DNA from: Candidatus Faecousia faecigallinarum
Lineage (GTDB): Bacteria; Bacillota; Clostridia; Oscillospirales; Oscillospiraceae
DNA: 33,439 bases
Direction: 5' to 3'
NCBI GenBank assembly: GCA_018712145.1
Contig: DVHJ01000028.1
Coordinates: 1 to 33,439 of the forward strand
Part shown: one piece after another, positions 1 to 6,600 of the stretch
Numbering within the stretch: the first letter of the stretch is position 1
Layout of the letters: each line of letters begins with the position of its first letter
Notes under the pieces: model-generated
Told to the model about the DNA's origin: nothing
Seen by the model: only the letters and a program-made list of their open reading frames with translations
The model's database searches: none
Program-made: the position numbers and the translations under genes

Positions 1-1822
1 GCCAGAGTTTGGAGGCAGTTTCTTCAGCAAATTGCTTGCTGTACAGATCGTGATAGTATCCGCCCTTTTTCAGCAGTTCCAGGTGTTTGCCCTGCTCTAC
101 AATTTTCCCATCCTTGACCACCAGAATCAAATCCGCTTTCCGAATGGTGGACAAGCGGTGGGCAATGAGGAAGGACGTACGGTCCTGCAGCAGGTGATCA
201 ATGGCTGCTTGGATCAGCTGCTCGGTTTGCGTATCGATCGAGGAGGTAGCCTCGTCCAGAACAAAAATCCTGGGATTAGCCAGAACCGCCCGGGCAAAGG
301 AGATCAGCTGCTTTTCCCCTGTGGATAAGCGGTCGCCGCCTTCGCCCACGTCGCTGTCCCAGCCGTGTTCCAATTTGGCCACTACCGTATCAGCGGAGAC
401 TGCTTTGGCTGCGGTCTCAATCTCCTCGTCTGTGGCGTCCAGACGGCCATAGCGGATATTCTCCCGGACAGTGCCGGAGAACAGGTGAGGATTTTGCAGC
501 ACATAGCCAATGTTGGAGTGGAGCCAAAGCTGACTGCGTTCCCGGTAATCCCGCCCGTCAATCAGAATTTGTCCCTCCGTCGGCTCAAAAAACCGGCAGG
601 CGAGATTGACCAATGTGCTTTTTCCTGCGCCGGTCTCTCCCACAATGGCTACGGTAGTACCGGCAGGAATGCGCAAGGAAAAGTGCTCCAACACATTTTC
701 CCCACCATCGGGGTAGCGGAAAGTCACATCCCGAAATTCAATTTCTCCCTGAAGCGGCTCCCAATTTTCCCGCTTTGGATGAAATACATCGCCATACTTT
801 GCCTCGACTTCCGGGGTGTCCTTCACTTGAGGCACCTGGTCCATCAATCCGGTAACGCGCTCAATGGAGGCTTGCAAGGATATGAATTCAGCAATGTTGG
901 CAGCAGTCATCTGAATCGGCTCAAAAATGCCTACGGCATAGGTGGTGAACGTAGACAAGGTGGCAATTTCCAACACCTGCTGCGTCACCATGTAACCGCC
1001 CCGCAGCAGCACGATGGCCACGGCCACAGTAGAGCAAAAGAGCACCAAAGGAATATACACTGCATTTAGCCGGGCTGCCCGGATACCGGAGTCATGCATG
1101 GATTTAGTGAGCTGCTGGAAAGTTTTTGCATTTTGTTCTTCTATCACTAAAGTCTTGGAGGTTTTTGCGCCGGTGATCCCCTCATTAAAGGACCCGGTGA
1201 TCTTCGAGTTCAGCTTACGGATTTTCCGGTTCCAGTGCAAAATGCGGTTTTGGAAGTAAGCGGTGAGAATAGCAATGGCCGGTACAATCAGGATCACCAC
1301 CAGCGCAAGCCTCCAATTGAGCATCAGCATGGCGGCAAAGGTGCCAAATACGTAGAATAAGGCCCAGAAAATATCCGTCAAATTCCAGGCAATCATCGCG
1401 GCAATTCGATTGGTGTCGCTCATCACCCGGGATAACAGGTATCCCACTGGCGTTACATTGTAAAAGGAAAAGGACAGGGTCTGCAAGTGCACAAACAGCT
1501 TTTCCCGCATATCGTGTCCCACATTCATTTCAATGCGCATGGAATTCCGGGAGAACAGCGTCACCGAGAGGGCGGATAGCAAAATGGCGGCCAGATAGAC
1601 CAATCCAAAGGGGAGAAGGCCGCTTACGGTTCCGGCTTCAATAAAGTGATCAATGGCGTAGCGCTGAAACAGGGGCAAGATGATGTCAATTAATGCGCAC
1701 AGCCCATTAAAGACAAACATACCGGCAAAGGCCCGCTTATAGCCCCGCAAAATGGGGAATAAGCGCTTCCAAATTTTTAGATCAAAGGATTTTGTATATT
1801 CTTGCTCGTCAAAAGCAGCCAT
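1..1822 (-). CDS. Heterodimeric ABC exporter subunit (BmrD/YheH-like), C-terminus cut by window edge
   Basis: Half-transporter with an N-terminal six-helix exporter domain (roughly residues 20-330) and a nucleotide-binding domain. The visible 607 residues include Walker A GETGAGKST near residue 400, signature LSTGEKQL near 496 and Walker B IFVLDEATSSID near 520, so it keeps the catalytic Glu but has an altered ABC signature (LSTGE instead of LSGGQ). That is the pattern of the BmrD/LmrD/TM288-type partner in heterodimeric exporters, whose other subunit has the mirrored defect; the gene just upstream fits. The ATG overlaps the upstream stop codon by one base (TAATG), so the two are probably translationally coupled. 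Substrate is unknown; drug or toxic-compound efflux is the family expectation. The gene runs off the left edge, and only the extreme C-terminus is missing. Confidence 0.9.
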   Translation of the reverse strand, partial: MAAFDEQEYTKSFDLKIWKRLFPILRGYKRAFAGMFVFNGLCALIDIILPLFQRYAIDHFIEAGTVSGLLPFGLVYLAAILLSALSVTLFSRNSMRIEMNVGHDMREKLFVHLQTLSFSFYNVTPVGYLLSRVMSDTNRIAAMIAWNLTDIFWALFYVFGTFAAMLMLNWRLALVVILIVPAIAILTAYFQNRILHWNRKIRKLNSKITGSFNEGITGAKTSKTLVIEEQNAKTFQQLTKSMHDSGIRAARLNAVYIPLVLFCSTVAVAIVLLRGGYMVTQQVLEIATLSTFTTYAVGIFEPIQMTAANIAEFISLQASIERVTGLMDQVPQVKDTPEVEAKYGDVFHPKRENWEPLQGEIEFRDVTFRYPDGGENVLEHFSLRIPAGTTVAIVGETGAGKSTLVNLACRFFEPTEGQILIDGRDYRERSQLWLHSNIGYVLQNPHLFSGTVRENIRYGRLDATDEEIETAAKAVSADTVVAKLEHGWDSDVGEGGDRLSTGEKQLISFARAVLANPRIFVLDEATSSIDTQTEQLIQAAIDHLLQDRTSFLIAHRLSTIRKADLILVVKDGKIVEQGKHLELLKKGGYYHDLYSKQFAEETASKLW

Positions 1823-3660
1823 TATCCTTCACCTCCTTCAGCAATCAGCCGGCGGTCGTCGCTGCTCATTTGAATGTTGTAAATATCCTGGTAAATGCCC
1901 GGACGATGAATCAACTGGTCGTGGGTGCCCAACTCTGCCACCCGGCCATGGTCCAGCACCAGGATTTGATCAGCCTGCATCAGCGTGGTAATCCGGTGGG
2001 AGATTAAAATCACCGTTGCGTCCCCCAGATTTTCTCGCAGTGCCTGGCGGATTTTGGTATCGGTTTGGGCATCTACGGCGGATAGGGAATCGTCAAAAAC
2101 CATAATTGGCGCATTTTGCAGCAGCATTCTAGCAATGGCCACCCGCTGCTTCTGTCCGCCGGATAGGGTCACGCCCCGCTCGCCCACCACTGTGTCATAG
2201 CCGGCGGTAAACTCGGCGATGGCCTCATCCACACAGGCGATAGCAGCAGCCCGGCGGACGTCCTCCTCTGGAGCTTGCGGGTGGGTAGCCGCGATATTCT
2301 CCCGGATGGTCTGGGAAAATAAGAACGGCTCCTGAAGAACAAGACCGATGTTTCGCCGGAGATGATCCCGCTGAAACTGACGCAGATCAATCCCGCCAAT
2401 GGTGATTTTCCCTTCCGCTAAATCGTACAGCCGGTCAAGCAGGTGCACCAGGGTACTTTTCCCGGAACCGGTTCCACCCAGGATGGCGAAGGTACTGCCT
2501 TGGGGAATGGTGAACGACACGTCCTGGAGTACCGGCTGCCCACCGTAGCCAAAGGTCACATGATCAAACACGATATCCCCCTGAACCGGGGCCTGACCGG
2601 CGTCAGAATCGTCCTGCTCTTCCGGGGCCTTCAAAATGTAGCCCACCCGGTCCATGGATACACCGGCTTTACTCATGTCGGACAGCACCCGGCCCAGCGA
2701 CCGTACCGGCCAGGCTAACGCTTCGTTATAGGTCACAAAGGCCAAAAACGAGCCCAGCGTCATCGTTCCGTTTACGGTTTCGTTTACGCCGGCCAGAATA
2801 ATCACCATAACCTGCAAGCTGGTTAAAAATGTACCGGAGGCCCAATACACAGAGAGCAACTTGCCCAACCGGATCCAGAGTTGGGAGAACCGGCTATTTT
2901 TTGTTTCAAACCGCTCCACTTCATACCGCTCCCGGCCAAAAGCGCGGACAACCCGGACGCCGGTTAAATTCTCCTGGGCGCAAGTGGTGAGTTCTCCTTC
3001 TGCCTCGTCGGCAACCTTAAAGCGGGAGGATATTTTCCGGTAAAACACCCCGGAAAACAAGCCCACAATCGGGATAAATACCGTGGCGACAAGGGACAAT
3101 TTGACATTCATGGAGAACATGATGGACAGATACAGCAAAATCAGAAAAATGGTGCGGACAACTTCCACCAGCTGATTGCAAACAAAATTTCGGATTACAT
3201 CCACATCTGAGGTGCAGCGCTGGATCATGTCCCCGGTGGAGTGCGCGGTATGCCAAGCGTAGCTGAGATGCTGAATGTGGGAGAAGAGCCCGTCACGAAT
3301 GCGTTTGACAAATCCCTCAGAGCCTTTGGCCAGGTTTAGCCGCTGGCCATAGTTGCACAATCCCCGCAGAATGGCAAAGAGCAGTACTGCGCCGGCGGCA
3401 ATCCACAACGCGGTGAGGGGCTCTGCACGCAGCGATTCCAGCGGAATGATATTCTCCAGGAAGCCGGGCAAATTGGCGGGCTCCGTGTCCAGGATGGAGT
3501 CCACGGTAATGCGGATCACTTGGGGGGTGAGCGCATTAAAGACCATGCCCAGGCAGGCGCAGATTAGTGCAATGACAAAATACCCCAGACTGCCGCGAAG
3601 ATAGGTGAGAACCATATCCGTTTTTTCCCGCCGGGACAGGTGAAAATGCGGTTCCATCAT
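1822..3660 (-). CDS. Heterodimeric ABC exporter subunit (BmrC/YheI-like)
   Basis: 612-residue membrane-spanning half-transporter. The N-terminal half holds the exporter transmembrane domain, with hydrophobic segments near 25-45, 85-100, 165-205 and 275-315. The ATPase domain has Walker A GGTGSGKS (about 395-402), a canonical signature LSGGQ (499-503) and Walker B IMVFDDSLSAVD (about 519-530). The residue after the Walker B Asp is Asp524, where active exporters have Glu. This non-catalytic Asp together with the altered signature of the downstream partner forms one degenerate ATP site, as known for BmrCD, LmrCD and TM287/288. The start is the first of two adjacent ATGs behind GAAAGGAGG. A leader peptide and terminator precede it, pointing to attenuation control. 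Substrate cannot be told from sequence. Confidence 0.92.
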   Translation of the reverse strand: MMEPHFHLSRREKTDMVLTYLRGSLGYFVIALICACLGMVFNALTPQVIRITVDSILDTEPANLPGFLENIIPLESLRAEPLTALWIAAGAVLLFAILRGLCNYGQRLNLAKGSEGFVKRIRDGLFSHIQHLSYAWHTAHSTGDMIQRCTSDVDVIRNFVCNQLVEVVRTIFLILLYLSIMFSMNVKLSLVATVFIPIVGLFSGVFYRKISSRFKVADEAEGELTTCAQENLTGVRVVRAFGRERYEVERFETKNSRFSQLWIRLGKLLSVYWASGTFLTSLQVMVIILAGVNETVNGTMTLGSFLAFVTYNEALAWPVRSLGRVLSDMSKAGVSMDRVGYILKAPEEQDDSDAGQAPVQGDIVFDHVTFGYGGQPVLQDVSFTIPQGSTFAILGGTGSGKSTLVHLLDRLYDLAEGKITIGGIDLRQFQRDHLRRNIGLVLQEPFLFSQTIRENIAATHPQAPEEDVRRAAAIACVDEAIAEFTAGYDTVVGERGVTLSGGQKQRVAIARMLLQNAPIMVFDDSLSAVDAQTDTKIRQALRENLGDATVILISHRITTLMQADQILVLDHGRVAELGTHDQLIHRPGIYQDIYNIQMSSDDRRLIAEGGEG

Positions 3661-3685
3661 TGATTTCCTCCTTTCAAAATGCGCG

Positions 3686-3719
3686 CAAAAAGAGCGTGCC
3701 TAACCTGAAGGCACGCTCA
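3686..3719 (-). terminator. Intrinsic terminator (attenuator) before the ABC exporter genes
   Basis: Perfect 9-bp stem GAGCGTGCC / GGCACGCTC (3692-3700 with 3710-3718) with a 9-base loop. On the minus strand it is followed directly by TTTTT, then by the exporter's ribosome binding site. It sits between the promoter-proximal leader peptide and the structural genes, so it would end transcripts unless it is overridden. Confidence 0.85.
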
Positions 3720-3748
3720 AATAGCCAACGATATGGGAAATACAAGTC

Positions 3749-3829
3749 TTATCCCAGCATCATGGCGCACAACGATCCCTCAGGCATATTCCGGATAATC
3801 TGCAAAAACAAAAAATCCCGCTTGATCAT
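3749..3829 (-). CDS. 26-residue leader peptide of the ABC exporter operon
   Basis: Short ORF encoding 26 residues, beginning MIKRDFLFLQ and ending CAMMLG, with its own good ribosome binding site (GGGAGG at 3838-3843, 8 bases before ATG). It lies about 30 bases after the predicted transcription start and about 30 bases before the attenuator terminator. The N-terminal half is basic then hydrophobic/aromatic (FLFLQII). A 9-base element overlapping its Shine-Dalgarno region is repeated in inverse orientation within its last codons. Known analogues are leader peptides of antibiotic-inducible transporters, such as bmrB upstream of bmrCD in Bacillus subtilis, where ribosome stalling on the leader changes RNA folding. 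No homology to BmrB is claimed; the parallel is in layout. Whether it is translated is inference. Confidence 0.7.
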   Translation of the reverse strand: MIKRDFLFLQIIRNMPEGSLCAMMLG

Positions 3830-3839
3830 CTTGTGCGCC
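3764..3839 (-). promoter_or_regulatory. Long-range inverted repeat around the leader peptide
   Basis: TTGTGCGCC at 3831-3839 is perfectly complementary to GGCGCACAA at 3764-3772. In the minus-strand RNA the first arm covers the end of the leader peptide's Shine-Dalgarno and its spacer, and the second lies in codons 20-22. A ribosome translating or stalled in the leader would open this 9-bp stem. This is what is seen in sequence; a regulatory effect is inferred. Confidence 0.55.
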
Positions 3840-3868
3840 TCCCTTTGCTTGGTTGTGATTTCCTGAGT

Positions 3869-3897
3869 AGTATATCGGGATTCCGGCAGCTTGTCAA
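3869..3897 (-). promoter_or_regulatory. Sigma-70-type promoter for leader peptide and ABC exporter
   Basis: On the minus strand TTGACA (3892-3897), a 17-base spacer and TATACT (3869-3874). The -35 is perfect and the -10 differs at one position. Transcription would start near 3862, about 33 bases before the leader ATG. Confidence 0.85.
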
Positions 3898-4057
3898 GGC
3901 CAAAATTCCTTTTTTTCTCTCAATCCGGAAAACGGGCATTGTAACCGTGCTGTGGGAATGGGTGTAAACCGCTTTGCGGCATTTCCACCGTCCCTGTGTC
4001 CTGCTACGCATCATGGCACATCCTACATGGCCGTAAAACAGAAAAAGCAAAAAATGG

Positions 4058-4086
4058 TTGCTTTTTGGGTGTGGATGGCGTATAGT
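4058..4086 (+). promoter_or_regulatory. Likely promoter of the M28 peptidase gene
   Basis: TTGCTT (4058-4063), a 17-base spacer and TATAGT (4081-4086), ending 47 bases before the ATG of the next gene. The -10 is good and the -35 moderate. The rest of the divergent intergenic region (3898-4057) shows no gene or clear repeat. Confidence 0.6.
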
Positions 4087-4133
4087 TAGCCCACCGGTTT
4101 TATAACCGCACATATTTGAAAGGATGTTGATAA

Positions 4134-6275
4134 ATGAAAAAGATCGGACAATGCTTGTCATTGACTCTTGCGGCGGTCCTGCTTCTGAGCGCTTGCGGTC
4201 AGCAGCCGGACACCCCGCAGAGTACACCGGAGGCAGAGCGCGTCACCCTGGAAGCGGCGCAGCAGGCCTATTTGGAGAAGGTGGATGTGGATTACGCCTA
4301 TCACCTGGCCCTGCAGCTGGAAGATATCCGCTCCAATGAAAACCTGGGTTACCGGACGGCCGGCTCTGAAGCAGAGCTTGCCACAGGTGACATGCTGAAG
4401 GCGGAAATGGAGAGCATCGGCCTGCAAAACGTAACCAAAGATGAATTTACCCTGGACACTTGGACGTTTGAAAAAGCTCAGTTGTCCTTCACGGACAGCA
4501 CAGGTGCTGAATACACTGCGGAACTGGGCGGCTACCAGACGGATTTTGTTACCGATGGGCCCGAGGCCTTTACCATTGTTGACGGTGGAGAAGGAACTGA
4601 GGCAGATCTGGATGGACTGGATGTCACCGGCAAGCTTGTTTTGATCGATATCAACCAGAGGGATAACTGGTGGATCAACTACCCGGCGTATGAGGCACAT
4701 CTGCGGGGTGCTGCTGCAGTGATCGCTGTTCAGGATGGCGGCTATGGAGAGGTCAGCGACGATGCCCTGAACGCCCAGGATATCTGCGGGCCAGCCGATG
4801 CCCCCGCCTTTTCCATGAGCCGCACCGACGCTGAGGCCCTGCGGGCTGCCCTGGACGAAAACGGGGAAGCATCGGTGACCTTGGATGCGGTCAGCCGGGT
4901 GGGTATGGACGGCGTCTCTTACAACATCACCGGCATGATCCCCGGCAAGGACGAAGACAGCATGGTGCTGATGAGCGCCCATTATGACTCTTACTTTGCC
5001 GGCTTTCAGGATGACAATGCCGCCATCGCGCTGATGCTTGGTATCGCCAAGGCCATCATCGACAGCGGCTACCAGCCGGAAAAGACCTTGGTATTCTGTG
5101 CCATGGCTGCCGAAGAGTGGGGCGTCAGCAATACCCGTTACGACTGGTCCACCGGCGCCTATAATCAGATCTTCCGGGTCCATCCGGATTGGGTAGGCAA
5201 AGTCGTCGCCGATATCAACTTTGAGTTGCCTGCCATGAACGAAGGGGAGACCGATCAAATCCGCACCTCCTATGAACTGAAGACCTTTGTGGAGGACTTC
5301 AAGGAAAGCGTGCCTCAGGTAGAAGGCGTGTTCCCGGAGGGCATTGAGGTCATCGTGCCCACCCAGACATGGTCTGATGACTTCTCTTTGTCCATTGCCG
5401 GCGTTCCGTCTTCTGTGACAGCCCTGCGGGGTGGCTTTGCTCAGACCCATTATCACAGCCAGTTTGACAACAGGGATACATACAGCCCTGAGGCGTTTTT
5501 GTTCCACCACAATATGTATGGAATGCTGATGTTGGCGTATGACCGCTGTGCCGTGTCCCCGCTGGATTTTTCTACTCGTCTGGAGGCCCTGCGGGCGTCG
5601 ATGGATGATACCGTTCTGACGGAGGAACAGGTGTCCTCTCTGAACGCCGCCTTGGATGAGGCAGAGAATGCTGCATCCGCCGCATGGGACAAGGTTTCTG
5701 AAATCAACGATAGCTACCGGAAGGCCTTGGACAGCGGTGACACCGCTGCTGCGGACGCCTTGATCCAGGAGAGCCGGGAGACAAATGCGGCTGTCCTTTC
5801 CGCGTTCAAATATGCAGAGGATGCTTTCGTGCGTCTGACTTGGGAGGATGTATCCATTTTCCCCCACGAGCATAGCCAGAATAACCTGCTGGCCCTGAAC
5901 GGCGCGGTGGAGGCCCTGGAGCGTGGCGACAGCGCCACCGCCATCGACGAATACCTTTACGCCATAGATAATAACTGGTACGCCTACGACTGGAGCCGGG
6001 AAACCTTTGACTATTTTACGAACTATGTCCTGAACCAGAGCGACGACCGCCTGATGTGGGGCGCAGGCCGGGTCCAGGGACACGAGGATCTGTATGATGT
6101 GATCCGGTCTCTGCTGGACAAATACGGTGATACCTCGGCCGATTACACGGCGGAACTGGCGCGGCTCAATGATGCCGTGAACAACCAGACGGCCATGTTG
6201 GCGGAGCAGGTTGACCATGAGGTACAGGCTTTGGCGGAATTAACGGCTCAGCTGATCGCGATTAGCGGCGAATAA
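4134..6275 (+). CDS. Secreted lipoprotein, M28-family zinc aminopeptidase-like, with helical C-terminal extension
   Basis: 713-residue exported protein. A signal peptide ends in the lipobox LLSAC (lipidated Cys21). A protease-associated (PA)-like segment lies at about 120-250. The M28 metallopeptidase core carries the expected residues: AHYD (His283, Asp285), QDDN (Asp294 as bridging ligand), AAEEWG (Glu327 and Glu328), ADIN (Asp360) and THYHS (His441), so it should bind two zinc ions and be active. The family removes N-terminal residues from peptides outside the cytoplasm; the substrate here is unknown. Residues from about 470 to the end are charged, helical and low in recognisable motifs, and exceed the usual M28 length. 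ATG follows AAAGGATG. It stands alone with its own promoter, divergent from the ABC exporter. Confidence 0.88.
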   Translation: MKKIGQCLSLTLAAVLLLSACGQQPDTPQSTPEAERVTLEAAQQAYLEKVDVDYAYHLALQLEDIRSNENLGYRTAGSEAELATGDMLKAEMESIGLQNVTKDEFTLDTWTFEKAQLSFTDSTGAEYTAELGGYQTDFVTDGPEAFTIVDGGEGTEADLDGLDVTGKLVLIDINQRDNWWINYPAYEAHLRGAAAVIAVQDGGYGEVSDDALNAQDICGPADAPAFSMSRTDAEALRAALDENGEASVTLDAVSRVGMDGVSYNITGMIPGKDEDSMVLMSAHYDSYFAGFQDDNAAIALMLGIAKAIIDSGYQPEKTLVFCAMAAEEWGVSNTRYDWSTGAYNQIFRVHPDWVGKVVADINFELPAMNEGETDQIRTSYELKTFVEDFKESVPQVEGVFPEGIEVIVPTQTWSDDFSLSIAGVPSSVTALRGGFAQTHYHSQFDNRDTYSPEAFLFHHNMYGMLMLAYDRCAVSPLDFSTRLEALRASMDDTVLTEEQVSSLNAALDEAENAASAAWDKVSEINDSYRKALDSGDTAAADALIQESRETNAAVLSAFKYAEDAFVRLTWEDVSIFPHEHSQNNLLALNGAVEALERGDSATAIDEYLYAIDNNWYAYDWSRETFDYFTNYVLNQSDDRLMWGAGRVQGHEDLYDVIRSLLDKYGDTSADYTAELARLNDAVNNQTAMLAEQVDHEVQALAELTAQLIAISGE

Positions 6276-6416
6276 AAGGCGATCATCGTTTACAAAAACT
6301 TGTAATATCATTGACGTTTTGAAGTTGTCCAAGCATTGGAAAAGCCTCCTCAACCAGCGCGGGCAAGGCACAGCCTACCAGCCCCATGGGAAAGGGAAGA
6401 GGAAACACAAATAGGC

Positions 6417-6463
6417 AAAGCACGCCATACTCAGCCCTTGAAGCTGAATATGGCGTGCTTTTT
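6417..6463. terminator. Strong bidirectional terminator between convergent genes
   Basis: A 13-bp perfect stem AAAGCACGCCATA / TATGGCGTGCTTT, with a further inner TCAGC/GCTGA pairing and a 7-base loop. A-rich sequence lies on the left and TTTTT on the right, so it can end the plus-strand M28 transcript and, with weaker U-tract support, the minus-strand protease transcript. The remaining 6276-6416 stretch holds only a small TTACAA/TTGTAA palindrome (6290-6305). Confidence 0.85.
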
Positions 6464-6538
6464 CGTTGGCCCAACCCTGACATCATTTCGTGTCATTTCC
6501 CTGGTTGAGCGATCCGGACAAGTCCGATGGGCAACGCA

Positions 6539-6563
6539 CCCCCACAGGCTTAACCTGTGGGGG
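6539..6563. repeat. GC-rich perfect hairpin downstream of the giant protease gene
   Basis: Ten-base-pair perfect inverted repeat CCCCCACAGG / CCTGTGGGGG (6539-6548 with 6554-6563) around CTTAA. There is no T-tract on either side, so it is not a classic intrinsic terminator. It lies 38 bases after the stop codon of the minus-strand protease and could protect its mRNA 3' end. Only one copy was noticed in the window. Confidence 0.5.
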
Positions 6564-6600
6564 CGCGCCGCTACAGAAAGAGAAAATGATGGAGAAAAGG

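Noticed and set aside
365..1069. Plus-strand open frame of 234 codons opposite the first ABC exporter gene
   Set aside because: The minus strand encodes clear ABC transporter motifs throughout this stretch.
4158..6218. A 686-codon open frame on the minus strand opposite the M28 peptidase gene
   Set aside because: It has no ribosome binding site or recognisable domain, and the opposite strand encodes a protein with a complete catalytic set. It is a by-product of GC-rich codon use.
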